Source: Bilifractor sp002394235
Lineage (GTDB): Bacteria; Bacillota; Clostridia; Lachnospirales; Lachnospiraceae
DNA: 64,000 bases
Assembly: GCF_052118845.1 (NCBI RefSeq)
Contig: NZ_JBQKGJ010000012.1
Location: 1 to 64,000, forward strand
Reading direction: 5' to 3'
In this document: positions 32,552 to 41,074 of the stretch, in pieces
How the letters are laid out: every line of letters starts with the position of its first letter
Position numbering within the stretch: position 1 is the stretch's first letter
The notes under the pieces: model-generated
The model's database searches: none
What the model saw: the letters and a program-made list of their open reading frames with translations, nothing else
Told to the model about the DNA's origin: nothing
Made by a program: the position numbers and the translations under genes

Positions 32552-33097
32552 GTGCCCGATGCTAACATAACGAAAAATGCACTTGCTTCTTCCATGAAAA
32601 AGCTGATGAAGGAAAAGCTTTTTGAGAAGATCAGTGTCATTGACATCTGTGAGGGCTGCGGGATGAACCGCAAGAGCTTTTATTATCACTTCAAGGACAA
32701 ATACGATCTGGTTAACTGGATTTTCTACACCGACTTTATCAAAACCGCCAGCAAACGATCCTATACCAACGGATGGGATCTTCTGACCGCAGTTGTCGAG
32801 CTGTTCTCAAGTGACCGCGACTTCTACAAGGCGGCTCTTGAGATCCACGGCCAGAACTCCTTCCGTGATTATTTTTATGAGGCAACCGTGCCAATCTTCT
32901 CCATGTTTTCGGAAGCAATGACCTCCGACACCGACAGTGCTGTCCTCGATCCACATTATTTCACGGATGCCTTTCTGGTCATCATGTACCGCTGGCTCAG
33001 CCAGAAGACCGATCAGAGCCCCGAGGAATTTATCGAGAGTCTGAAAAATGTACTCGTAAAGGTCGGAAAGGATATTGTCAGATCAGAAAATTCCTGA
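32552..33097 (+). CDS. TetR/AcrR family transcriptional regulator (DhaS-like)
   Basis: 181 residues. The N-terminal helix-turn-helix (about 5-50) reads KNALASSMKKLMKEKLFEKISVIDICEGCGMNRKSFYYHFKDKYDLVNW, cut here to its key parts: ISVIDICEGCGMNRKSFYYHF with Tyr39-Tyr40-His41-Phe42 typical of TetR. Confidence 0.85.
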   Translation: MPDANITKNALASSMKKLMKEKLFEKISVIDICEGCGMNRKSFYYHFKDKYDLVNWIFYTDFIKTASKRSYTNGWDLLTAVVELFSSDRDFYKAALEIHGQNSFRDYFYEATVPIFSMFSEAMTSDTDSAVLDPHYFTDAFLVIMYRWLSQKTDQSPEEFIESLKNVLVKVGKDIVRSENS

Positions 33098-33135
33098 TAC
33101 ATCTCCCCCCGTGGATCCGGTGACAATCATCGGAT

Positions 33136-34197
33136 TCATGAGGGATTTTCTCTTGGAAGGCCGATCGTAAACAGCTGATCCAGCGATGTCGTGTGTCTGA
33201 AATCAGAGATCGTCTCCGTCGTGGTCTTAATGTCTCCGTTCTCGAGAAGCTCGAAGTAACATTCATCCTCTGAGATGATGTGGTTGATCTGCACAGCATC
33301 TCCTACCAGATCGAACAGGATCATCGGATACTCCGGATGCGTACGCAGAGACCGGCAGTACTTCGCGACCTTTGCTCCATTCCTTTTCGAACAGGTGTCG
33401 TCACTGACCAGAAGATTGATACCTGCATTGAGCTCCGCGAGCTCCTCGGCCTTCTGATCATTGTACCAGGCAGCCGCGTCGTCATTCCCGTACACCGCGT
33501 AAATGCCATAAAGGATCTTGCTTTTCTTCATTGCGCTTACATTTTCTGCCGTTGCAGCACCCCTGTTCTGGAACATAACCATGCTGTTGGTACACTCCTT
33601 GATTCCCGCGACCTGAACCGGATTCAGCGGCTCGTCCGGAAGCAGCGACACAAAAGCACACTCCGGATGCTGCTTCACCAGATCCATGAGTCTGCCAATG
33701 CAGGTAATTGCGCCGGATAGACGAATGAAATAGCAATATATTCCCATCGCCGTTCCCTGACGGACACAGCTTTCCAGTTCGCTGACCGACAAACCGTCCT
33801 TCAGCGTCGGATTGATCCGGAGTGTAAGTGCCCACGGAATGTGATAGGGAAGCGACAACTCATGTTCCCGTATCACCTTGCCGCCATAGGTAAGTCCACT
33901 GTATCCGAAGCTGATCCCGAAATCCTTCAGATTTTTCCGGTCCGTATTCCGCAGCATCTGCTCAATTGCCTCATAGTAAGGGCTGTCATCATTGCGAAGG
34001 AGATCCTGCACAATGCTCAGCACCTCGTCCATGAACCTTCCCTTGATGAACATCCGGCCCATGTCCGTGAGCTTCCGGATACTCCGCTTCGGGTCCTCCT
34101 CGATCTCACGAAGCCCCCGGTCTACAGACGCGTCGATCAGCGCCCTTGTTATATTATTCGGTCCCTGTGACTTATTGTCATCCCTCGAAATTTTCAT
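33136..34197 (-). CDS. Unrecognised 353-residue protein between TetR and 4hbD
   Basis: I do not recognise the family. The N-terminal third is helical and charged (residues about 20-95). The rest alternates beta and alpha segments (for example WALTLRINPTL, AFVSLLPDEPLNP, KILYGIYAVYG, INLLVSDDTC, PMILFDLVGDAVQI), which suggests an alpha/beta barrel rather like radical SAM proteins. The CxxxCxxC iron-sulfur motif is absent. Cysteines are scattered. It is divergent from the 4-hydroxybutyrate dehydrogenase gene and converges with the TetR gene, 38 bases from its stop. It may be a sensor or enzyme linked to that locus. The ATG has GAGGAAAAACA upstream on the minus strand. Confidence 0.65.
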   Translation of the reverse strand: MKISRDDNKSQGPNNITRALIDASVDRGLREIEEDPKRSIRKLTDMGRMFIKGRFMDEVLSIVQDLLRNDDSPYYEAIEQMLRNTDRKNLKDFGISFGYSGLTYGGKVIREHELSLPYHIPWALTLRINPTLKDGLSVSELESCVRQGTAMGIYCYFIRLSGAITCIGRLMDLVKQHPECAFVSLLPDEPLNPVQVAGIKECTNSMVMFQNRGAATAENVSAMKKSKILYGIYAVYGNDDAAAWYNDQKAEELAELNAGINLLVSDDTCSKRNGAKVAKYCRSLRTHPEYPMILFDLVGDAVQINHIISEDECYFELLENGDIKTTTETISDFRHTTSLDQLFTIGLPRENPS

Positions 34198-34454
34198 TGT
34201 TTTTCCTCGTTAATTTCTAAAATTCAATTCATTATAGAAAAAATGAAAGCAGATTCACACGGTCAGATTTTTCCGTTTGTCTAAAGAATCTGTCATTCCC
34301 AGTCCGTTCCGGAAATCCGGGATCACCAGCAGTTTAATGAAATATAAGTAGCCGATCGGGCAGAATCCATACAATAAAAGAATGGAATATTTCAAAGCGG
34401 GTTATATAATTGTTATAAAAAGCATATAAAATACGAACAAGGAGGCAGAAGAAA

Positions 34455-35576
34455 TTGGAAGGTTTTTGCATTCGCACCAAAATAAAGGAGTATGACACAT
34501 TTAAGGAGTTCGCAAATGATGAGCAGCTTGGACCGGATGACCTGATTCTGACCAATGAATACATTTACAATCCGTCCATCGAGCCGCTGGGGCTTGGATG
34601 CCAGACATTGTTTCAGGAAAAATACGGAGCAGGTGAACCGACAGACAACATGGTAAACGCTATTCTCGATGATCTGCGTGACAAAAATTTCGCCCGGATT
34701 ATCGCAGTCGGAGGAGGAACAATCATTGATATCGCAAAGGTTGTTGCTGTAGCGTCTCCGGAAGACCATGTCGACGATCTGTACGATCATAAGGACAGCC
34801 TGAAGAAGCATCACGAGCTGATCATTGTTCCCACGACCTGCGGAACCGGAAGCGAGGTGACAAACATCTCAGTCATCAACCGTGTCAGCCGGGGCGTGAA
34901 GATGGGCCTGACCTCCCCGTCCATGTATGCGGATGCCGCCGCCATGATTACAAATATGCTGGCAACCCTTCCCTACAAGGTATTCGCTACCTCCTCCATC
35001 GACGCGATGATTCACGCCGTGGAGTCTTATCTGAGCCCGAACGGATGCAGCATTTCCCGAATCTTCTCGGAAGCTGCCCTCCGCACGATTCTGAAGGGCT
35101 GGAGTCTTTCCGTTGAAAACGGAGGAAATGACGCATGGAAGGCGTACAGCGCAGACTTCCTGAAGGCATCCAACTGGGCCGGCCTTGCATTTGGATACGC
35201 GGGATGCGCGGCGGTTCACGCCCTGAGCTATCCTCTCGGAAGTGTGTACCATGTGCCGCACGGCCAGTCCAATCAGCTGATGTTCGCGGATGTTATGCGT
35301 AAATACAAGGAGATCAAACCGGTTGGAAGAATCAACGATCTCGAGAACCTTCTCGCAGAGTGCCTGGGCACGAAGCCGGAGAACGCGCTCGACGCTCTGT
35401 ACGCATTGATGGATAAAGTTCTGAAGAAGGAACCGCTCCGCAGCTTCGGCGTGAAAGAGTCCGACCTTCCGGTATTTGCAAAGAATGTACCGCAGACGCA
35501 GCAGCGTCTTCTGAAGAACAACTATGTACCCCTGACCGAAGCACAGATCCTCGAAATCTACAAAGCCGCCTACTGA
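34455..35576 (+). CDS. 4hbD: 4-hydroxybutyrate dehydrogenase
   Basis: An iron-type alcohol dehydrogenase of 373 residues that interconverts 4-hydroxybutyrate and succinic semialdehyde. It resembles C. kluyveri 4HbD along its length: DDLILTNEYIYNP (about 27-39), FQEKYGAGEPTDNM (about 54-67), AVGGGTIIDIAKVVA, VPTTCGTGSEVTN and the ending QRLLKNNYVPLTEAQI. Likely iron ligands are Asp and His residues in SSIDAMIHAVESY, CAAVHALSYP and YHVPHGQSN. The start is TTG with GGAGG nine bases upstream. No succinate-semialdehyde dehydrogenase or CoA transferase gene is adjacent, so the pathway genes must lie elsewhere. A TetR gene and an unknown divergent gene are neighbours. Confidence 0.88.
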   Translation: MEGFCIRTKIKEYDTFKEFANDEQLGPDDLILTNEYIYNPSIEPLGLGCQTLFQEKYGAGEPTDNMVNAILDDLRDKNFARIIAVGGGTIIDIAKVVAVASPEDHVDDLYDHKDSLKKHHELIIVPTTCGTGSEVTNISVINRVSRGVKMGLTSPSMYADAAAMITNMLATLPYKVFATSSIDAMIHAVESYLSPNGCSISRIFSEAALRTILKGWSLSVENGGNDAWKAYSADFLKASNWAGLAFGYAGCAAVHALSYPLGSVYHVPHGQSNQLMFADVMRKYKEIKPVGRINDLENLLAECLGTKPENALDALYALMDKVLKKEPLRSFGVKESDLPVFAKNVPQTQQRLLKNNYVPLTEAQILEIYKAAY

Positions 35577-35700
35577 ACATGCTTTTCGAAAGCGCAGTGC
35601 GGAGCAATCTGCAGCTTATTCCGTACGGTATCATGAATCCCTCTTCGGAAGCGCCTTTGATAGCGCCTTCGATAGCGCAGCTCAAGGCTTAAAAAAATTA

Positions 35701-36128
35701 GCAGCACAGAGCATTAAAAATTTACGCGCTGAAGTGAAAAGTTAACTTCCACTTTTAAAATTAGCAAATATCTGTGGAAGTTACTCTTGCATTTCGGTGA
35801 GTGGAATTTACAATTACATCTTACAATCAAGGGCTTTTAGCAGGTTGTTGTTGTCATAGTCAAGGCGACGGCTACGTCTCACCTTCGGTGGTCTTGACTA
35901 TGACAGCAACAACCTGCTTGCAAGTAATCAAGAGGATTTTTCAATCCTCTTGCATCTATGATGCAGGAGAGCAAGACTAAATTCCACATTTGATAATGTC
36001 AAATAGACATTATTTTTCAAAGTGGAAATTGCCCTGTAAGACTAACGTCCACTTATACCCTCTCGAAATGGAAATAAACTTTTCACTTCAGGTAAAAATT
36101 TACGCAGCACAGGGCATTAAAAATTTAC
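35701..36128. repeat. 25-bp direct repeats flanking the MITE-like element
   Basis: GCAGCACAGAGCATTAAAAATTTAC, split here as GCAGCACAGAGCAT plus TAAAAATTTAC, is at 35701-35725 and recurs with one change at 36104-36128. A shorter copy, TAAAAATTTACGC, directly borders both element ends (35715-35727 and 36093-36105) and could be a target-site duplication. Confidence 0.75.
35729..36091. mobile_element. 363-bp MITE-like element with terminal inverted repeats
   Basis: Ends CTGAAGTGAAAAGTT (35729-35743) and AACTTTTCACTTCAG (36077-36091) are perfect 15-bp inverted repeats; weaker similarity (CTTCCACTTT against TTTCCATTTC) continues inward. The interior holds a 25-bp hairpin with one mismatch (35840-35864 with 35893-35917) and a 10-bp hairpin (35929-35938 with 35943-35952). 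It is more AT-rich than its surroundings and has no transposase gene. The flanking 13-bp direct repeats suggest transposition in trans. Confidence 0.7.
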
Positions 36129-36157
36129 TTTACATCTGAAAAACCATATGCTAAAAT
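36129..36157 (+). promoter_or_regulatory. Promoter of rpsF-rpsR
   Basis: TTTACA (36129-36134), 17-base spacer, TAAAAT (36152-36157). The leader of about 75 bases carries a 7-bp hairpin TTCTGCG-AGA-CGCAGAA (36191-36207), a possible S6:S18 feedback site, though I could not match the published motif with confidence. Confidence 0.6.
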
Positions 36158-36237
36158 ATCTAGCCGTGAGACAATCTCTTACACCTTGTTTTCTGCGAGA
36201 CGCAGAAAGCCACTAATGTCCAGAAGGGAGAAATACA

Positions 36238-36528
36238 ATGCATAAGTATGAACTGGCACTGGTAATCAGTGCAAAGCCGGATGATGAAACCAGAGCAGCT
36301 ATCCTTGATAAGGCGAAAGGTTATATCACCCGTTACGATGGAACAATCGGAGAGATTGAGGAGTGGGGCAAGAAGAAGCTCGCTTACGAGATCCAGAAAG
36401 AGACTGAAGGATTTTATTACTTTATCCCGTTTGAGGCACCGGTAACCGCACCGGCAGAGATCGAGAGACATTGCCGCATCATGGACAACGTTCTTCGCTA
36501 TCTGATTGTACGCACAGACGAAGAGTAA
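36238..36528 (+). CDS. rpsF: 30S ribosomal protein bS6
   Basis: A 96-residue small-subunit protein that binds with bS18 on the platform. The N-terminal MHKYELALVISAKPDDE and the central GTIGEIEEWGKKKLAYEIQK are diagnostic, and the length is standard. GGGAG lies seven bases upstream. rpsR follows after 27 bases; the usual ssb gene between them is missing. Confidence 0.96.
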   Translation: MHKYELALVISAKPDDETRAAILDKAKGYITRYDGTIGEIEEWGKKKLAYEIQKETEGFYYFIPFEAPVTAPAEIERHCRIMDNVLRYLIVRTDEE

Positions 36529-36555
36529 TTCCTTTTTAATAAGGAGGATAAAGTA

Positions 36556-36846
36556 ATGGCAGAAGTAGAAAATACAACAACTGCAGCAGCAAACGAGAGA
36601 CCGGCAAGAACCGAAGCTCCGGCTAGAAGAAGAGTACAGCGCAGAAGAAGAAAAGTATGCGTTTTCTGCGGTAAGGACAACGTTATTGATTACAAGGACG
36701 CAGCAAAGCTCAGAAGATACATCTCCGAGAGAGGCAAGATCCTTCCGAGACGTGTCACCGGCAACTGCGCAAAGCATCAGAGAGCAATTACCTCTGCGAT
36801 CAAGCGTGCAAGACATCTGGCAATTCTTCCGTATGTTGAGGATTAA
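36556..36846 (+). CDS. rpsR: 30S ribosomal protein bS18
   Basis: 96 residues with an Ala/Arg-rich N-terminal extension of about 30 residues and the bS18 core (CVFCGKDNVIDYKDAAKLRRYISERGKILPRRVTG in family terms, here noted by CVFCG at about 35-39 and CAKHQR at about 74-79). The cysteines with the CxxH pair fit the zinc-binding C+ type. AAGGAGG precedes the ATG. It ends before a terminator at 36888-36922, closing the two-gene operon with rpsF. Confidence 0.96.
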   Translation: MAEVENTTTAAANERPARTEAPARRRVQRRRRKVCVFCGKDNVIDYKDAAKLRRYISERGKILPRRVTGNCAKHQRAITSAIKRARHLAILPYVED

Positions 36847-36887
36847 TTCCGGATATTTCAGTCAGGTTATTTCGCTGTAATGGCAAG

Positions 36888-36922
36888 GAAGCTGTCAGGC
36901 TATATAATAGCCGGGCAGCTTC
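36888..36922 (+). terminator. Terminator after rpsR
   Basis: GAAGCTG (36888-36894) with CAGCTTC (36916-36922) plus inner GGCTA/TAGCC, followed by TTTTGTTTTG. Confidence 0.8.
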
Positions 36923-36929
36923 TTTTGTT

Positions 36930-36958
36930 TTGCGTAATCATCCGCTATGTGCTATACT
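36930..36958 (+). promoter_or_regulatory. Promoter of the ftsW-type gene
   Basis: TTGCGT (36930-36935), 17-base spacer, TATACT (36953-36958). Confidence 0.6.
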
Positions 36959-37024
36959 TTGCTAAAAGATGAGCCGTGAGCCGTATCTGCTGCGGTCCAC
37001 GCATCGAAGGAGAGAGTAAGATCC

Positions 37025-38251
37025 ATGCCTTTTTCCAGAAAAACTGCCCGGAAACCTTCCGCATCCCGCGCATCCAGAAAGAACGAACCGGGATATTTTG
37101 ATTATAATCTGCTCGCTGTTATCATTATTCTGATCTGCTTCGGCCTTGTCATGCTGTACAGTGCCAGCGCGTACGAGGCAAAGAACGATCCCGTGATCAA
37201 CAGCGACATGTTTTATTTTATCCGGCAGGCGGAATTCAGCGCCGCAGCCATTGCAATCGCTCTTATTATATCCCGGATCAACTATCATCTCTGGATTCGC
37301 CTTGCGCCGGCAATATATGTCCTCGCCATGATCCTCATGGCGATGGTTCGTTTCACCCCATTCGGAATCACGGTAAACGGTGCCAGGAGATGGCTGAAGA
37401 TCGGCATACAGTTTCAGCCGGCAGAGATCGCGAAGATCGCGATCATCTTGTTCATGCCATACATGATTCTTCGCATGGGCAGAAATCTGAATACCTGGAG
37501 AGCGGTCCTCTGTCTCGGAATATTCGGGGTTGCCCAGGCAGCCGGCGCGTATGTCTTTACAGACAACCTGAGTACTGCGATCATCATCGCAGGAATTGTG
37601 ATTGGAATTATTTTCCTCGCTCACCCGAAGACGAGGGGATTTATCGTGGCCGGCCTGGGGGCACTTGCGCTGGTGATTATTATTCTGATCATTATGAACT
37701 ACTCCATGACTTCGAGCAGCAGCTTCCGTCTGAGACGTATACTGGCCTGGCTACACCCGGAGGAGAATCTGAGCACTGACAGCTATCAGGTACTGCAGGG
37801 ACTGTATGCAATCGGTTCCGGCGGGCTGTTCGGAAAGGGCCTTGGCAACAGTGTCCAGAAGCTTTCCATCATCCCCGAGGCTCAGAATGACATGATCTTC
37901 GCGATTATCTGCGAGGAGCTGGGACTTTTCGGAGCGATTCTGCTGATGCTGCTATTCGGCTATATGCTCTACCGGCTTATCGTTATCGCGCAGAATGCAC
38001 CTGACCTCTACGGAACGCTGATTGTCAGTGGTATCTTTATCCATATATCCCTTCAGGTCATTCTGAATATCGCCGTTGTTCTCAACGTCATTCCAACGAC
38101 AGGTGTCACGCTTCCGTTCATCAGTTACGGAGGTACGTCGGTCATATTCATCATGATTGAAATGGGAATTGCGCTGAATGTCGCGCGTAACATCCGTAAT
38201 ACGGAAACTGCGGAAAACCGGCGGTTTGAAAGGGTATTTCGTGAGAATTGA
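37025..38251 (+). CDS. ftsW: SEDS-family peptidoglycan glycosyltransferase (FtsW/SpoVE type)
   Basis: 408 residues with a basic cytoplasmic N-terminus (about 1-25) and ten predicted helices. SEDS signatures: NGARRWLKIG followed by FQPAEIAKI (about 119-137), STDSYQVLQGLYAIGSGGLFGKGLG split by the catalytic region (about 247-270), PEAQNDMIFAIICEE (about 280-294) and the C-terminal PFISYGGTS. These enzymes polymerise lipid II with a partner class B PBP. The NGARRW and GKGLGNSVQKL pattern favours FtsW or sporulation SpoVE over RodA. No partner PBP or mur gene is next to it, so which of these roles it has is not settled. Confidence 0.85.
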   Translation: MPFSRKTARKPSASRASRKNEPGYFDYNLLAVIIILICFGLVMLYSASAYEAKNDPVINSDMFYFIRQAEFSAAAIAIALIISRINYHLWIRLAPAIYVLAMILMAMVRFTPFGITVNGARRWLKIGIQFQPAEIAKIAIILFMPYMILRMGRNLNTWRAVLCLGIFGVAQAAGAYVFTDNLSTAIIIAGIVIGIIFLAHPKTRGFIVAGLGALALVIIILIIMNYSMTSSSSFRLRRILAWLHPEENLSTDSYQVLQGLYAIGSGGLFGKGLGNSVQKLSIIPEAQNDMIFAIICEELGLFGAILLMLLFGYMLYRLIVIAQNAPDLYGTLIVSGIFIHISLQVILNIAVVLNVIPTTGVTLPFISYGGTSVIFIMIEMGIALNVARNIRNTETAENRRFERVFREN

Positions 38252-38466
38252 TCTCCTGCCTGCACAGAACCGCTTTACCGGCAGAATCCGCGTCTTCGCT
38301 TTCCGGATCTTGTGCTGACCCATGTGTGCCGCCAGCCGGCGTCCGGCTCGTATTCCGCCGCGTGACTTAGCCAGGATTAAAAGATAACCTGCAATATAAC
38401 ACTGCAATACTGTACAGAGAAGTATAAAAGGAAGTATAAAAAAAATAATGACAGAGAGGTGATAAT

Positions 38467-38706
38467 ATGTTAGAGAAAATGAAGAAAATCCTGTCGGAGC
38501 AGCTTGATATTGACGAAAATGAGATTACACCGGAATCCAGATTCAAGGAAGACCTTGATGCCGATTCCCTTGACCTCTTTGAGCTGCTAACCACACTCGA
38601 GGAGCAGTATGACATCGAAATCCCTGCCGAGGACATGGAGGGACTGACTACCGTTGGAAAGGTAATTGACTATCTGAAATCAAAGGGAATCGAATCCAGG
38701 ATGTAA
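38467..38706 (+). CDS. acpP: Acyl carrier protein
   Basis: 79 residues, acidic, with the phosphopantetheine attachment motif DADSLDLFEL (Ser37). It carries acyl chains in fatty acid synthesis and resembles a normal FAS ACP in length and in the IDENEITPESRFKEDL opening. GAGAGGTG lies seven bases before the ATG. It stands apart from fab genes; ftsW and a sirtuin-like gene are the neighbours. A second ACP gene is at 56562. The Sfp-type transferase at 14834 or an unseen AcpS could load it. Confidence 0.9.
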   Translation: MLEKMKKILSEQLDIDENEITPESRFKEDLDADSLDLFELLTTLEEQYDIEIPAEDMEGLTTVGKVIDYLKSKGIESRM

Positions 38707-38785
38707 TACCGTAAATGATCAGGCGGGCTTCGCGTGTCCGAAACCGCCCGACGATGGCTTGATACAGTAGAAGGGGGCTTTTACT

Positions 38786-39523
38786 ATGAGCATCGGTTAC
38801 TTAAAATCCATTCTGGAGAATGGAAGAAATATCGTATGCCTTCTTGGAAGAGGTCCGGCGGCTGAACAGGGATGCGACCTGTATCGCGAGGATTTCAGCT
38901 ACGATGTCGAGGTGCGCTACGGGCGTTCTCCCAGTGAAATCGTCAACAGCACATTCTACAACAACCGGCCGGAGGTCTTCTATGAATTTTACCGCGAAGA
39001 TATTCTGAAGCGAAGAGGGGAGCCCGACGAGGTGAACTTCTGTCTGAAAAGGCTTGAGGATGACGGAAAGCTCAGAGGCATTGTAACAAGAGGATTTTTT
39101 GATCTGTCACGGCGTGCCGGCTGTCACAATGTGATTCACCTGTACGGCAACATTGACCGGAACTTCTGTCCGCACTGCGGAAGGATTTATGACGCGGAAT
39201 ATATATTAAGCCATAAGCCGCTTCCTCTCTGTGAGAAATGCGGAACTCTGATCCATCCGGGAATCGCGCTCTCCGGCGAGATGCTGGACCGCCGCACCAT
39301 GAACCGGGCGATCGAGCTCATCAGCTCCGCGGACATTCTTCTGGTCGTGGGCACTGATCTGCAGTCCAGGCTCGGATCGATGGCAAAGTACTTCACCGGC
39401 GACAGAATCTGCCTGATCAATACGACAGATCATTATTCTGATGAAGCGGCGGACTGTGTATGCATCGGCAACATCGCAAAAATCATGCACGAGGCATATC
39501 CGGTTTCCCTTGGCATTAAATAA
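38786..39523 (+). CDS. Degenerate sirtuin (Sir2-like) protein
   Basis: 245 residues with a Sir2 layout. The zinc cysteines (128, 131, 149, 152) in CPHC and CEKC are kept, and GIALSGEMLD and VVGTDLQSRLGSMAKY fit the C-terminal half. Key residues differ: the NAD loop reads LLGRGPAAEQG (20-29) instead of GAGIS, TRGFFDL stands for TQNID, and the catalytic His position reads Tyr120 (HLYGN instead of HG). Deacetylase activity is therefore doubtful. It may bind NAD or ADP-ribose, or do a different reaction. AAGGGGG precedes the ATG. Its neighbours, acpP and gltX, say little. Confidence 0.75.
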   Translation: MSIGYLKSILENGRNIVCLLGRGPAAEQGCDLYREDFSYDVEVRYGRSPSEIVNSTFYNNRPEVFYEFYREDILKRRGEPDEVNFCLKRLEDDGKLRGIVTRGFFDLSRRAGCHNVIHLYGNIDRNFCPHCGRIYDAEYILSHKPLPLCEKCGTLIHPGIALSGEMLDRRTMNRAIELISSADILLVVGTDLQSRLGSMAKYFTGDRICLINTTDHYSDEAADCVCIGNIAKIMHEAYPVSLGIK

Positions 39524-39625
39524 TGCTCCGAACCCGGTCAGAATACGCCCTGTTCCGCATAAAAGCCTGTGTCAGAAACGCTACAGGCAATTACTAACCA
39601 TACCAACATGAAGGAGATTTTGAAA

Positions 39626-41074
39626 ATGACACCAGTAAAAACCAGATTTGCTCCAAGTCCCACAGGACGCATGCATGTAGGCAACCTCCGCACAGCATTA
39701 TACTCCTATCTGATCGCCAAACATGCCGGAGGCACCTTTATGCTTCGCATAGAGGACACCGATCAGGAACGTTTTGTCCCGGAAGCGCTGGATATTATCT
39801 ACCAGACGCTGAAGGACACCGGTCTTGAGCATGACGAGGGTCCGGACAAAGATGGCGGTGTGGGGCCCTACATCCAGAGTGAGCGCTGCAAGCTCGGCAT
39901 TTACCAGAAATATGCCGACCAGCTCGTGGAACAGGGCGATGCCTACTACTGCTTCTGCAGCAAGGAGCGTCTGGAAAGCCTGAGACGTACCGTCGGGGGC
40001 AAGGAAATTTCCGCCTACGACAAGCATTGTCTCCACCTCTCGAAGGAAGAGGTGCAGGCGAAACTGGCAGCGGGAGAGCCCCATGTCATCCGTTTCAACA
40101 TGCCTCTGGAGGGCACCACGACCTTTCACGATGAAATCTACGGAAACATCACGGTAGAAAACGCGGAGCTTGATGATCTGATTCTGATCAAATCTGACGG
40201 CTATCCGACCTACAATTTTGCGAACGTCGTCGATGATCACCTGATGGGCATCACACACGTGGTCCGCGGTAATGAATATCTTTCCTCAACGCCGAAATAC
40301 AACCGGATTTACGAAGCCTTCGGCTGGGATATCCCGACCTACGTCCATTGCCCGCTGATCACCAATGAAGAAGGGCAGAAGCTCTCCAAGCGTTCCGGTC
40401 ACTCCTCCTTTGAGGATCTGATCGATCAGGGCTATCTGAAGGAAGCCGTTGTCAATTTCGTTGCCCTTCTCGGATGGAGCCCGGCGGGAGACCGCGAGAT
40501 CTACTCGCTCAAAGAGCTGACCGAAATATTTGACTATCATCACATCAATAAGTCCCCGGCTGTCTTCGATATGACCAAGCTGAAATGGATGAACGGCGAA
40601 TACATCAAGGCCATGAGTGACGAGGATTTCTATCCGCTTGCGGAGCCGTATCTGAAGAAGTATGTTACCGGTCCCTATGATCTGAAGAAGATTGCTGCGA
40701 TGGTTCGGACCCGTATTCAGATCCTGCCCGATATTGAGGAGCAGGTGGATTTCTTCAATGCCGTTCCGGACTATGATGTGGATCTGTTTAACCACAAGAA
40801 ATCAAAGAGCACCATCGATTCTTCGCGCGCCATCCTGAAGGATGTTCTTCCCCTTCTCGAAGACGCCGGAAGCTTCGACAACGATACGCTGTTTAATATT
40901 CTCAAGAACTACGCAGCGGAAAAGGAATACAAGGTCAACACCGTGATGTGGCCGCTTCGCACTGCGGTTTCCGGCAAACCGGCGACACCGGCGGGCGCCA
41001 CCGGACTGATGGAGGTGCTTGGCAGAGACGAGACCATCGCCCGTATTCAGGCTGCGATCCGGAAGCTCGGCTGA
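39626..41074 (+). CDS. gltX: Glutamate--tRNA ligase
   Basis: Class I aminoacyl-tRNA synthetase of 482 residues that charges tRNA-Glu. PSPTGRMHVGN (10-20) is the HIGH box and KLSKRSG (252-258) the KMSKS box. The C-terminal anticodon-binding helical domain fits in normal length. ATG 39626 is chosen for AAGGAG at ten bases and MTPVKTRFAPS; an earlier ATG would add 19 residues. The stop overlaps the helicase start by one base (TGATG), so the two are coupled. Whether it is discriminating or also charges tRNA-Gln cannot be read directly. Confidence 0.95.
   Translation: MTPVKTRFAPSPTGRMHVGNLRTALYSYLIAKHAGGTFMLRIEDTDQERFVPEALDIIYQTLKDTGLEHDEGPDKDGGVGPYIQSERCKLGIYQKYADQLVEQGDAYYCFCSKERLESLRRTVGGKEISAYDKHCLHLSKEEVQAKLAAGEPHVIRFNMPLEGTTTFHDEIYGNITVENAELDDLILIKSDGYPTYNFANVVDDHLMGITHVVRGNEYLSSTPKYNRIYEAFGWDIPTYVHCPLITNEEGQKLSKRSGHSSFEDLIDQGYLKEAVVNFVALLGWSPAGDREIYSLKELTEIFDYHHINKSPAVFDMTKLKWMNGEYIKAMSDEDFYPLAEPYLKKYVTGPYDLKKIAAMVRTRIQILPDIEEQVDFFNAVPDYDVDLFNHKKSKSTIDSSRAILKDVLPLLEDAGSFDNDTLFNILKNYAAEKEYKVNTVMWPLRTAVSGKPATPAGATGLMEVLGRDETIARIQAAIRKLG

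Larger units (their letters stand above)
35577..36237. other. Long AT-rich spacer with a MITE-like insertion
   Basis: These 661 bases include a fragment of the intergenic repeat module (GCGGAGCAATCTGCAGCTTAT, 35598), the MITE-like element, its flanking direct repeats and the rpsF promoter and leader. No coding frame is supported. Confidence 0.7.
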
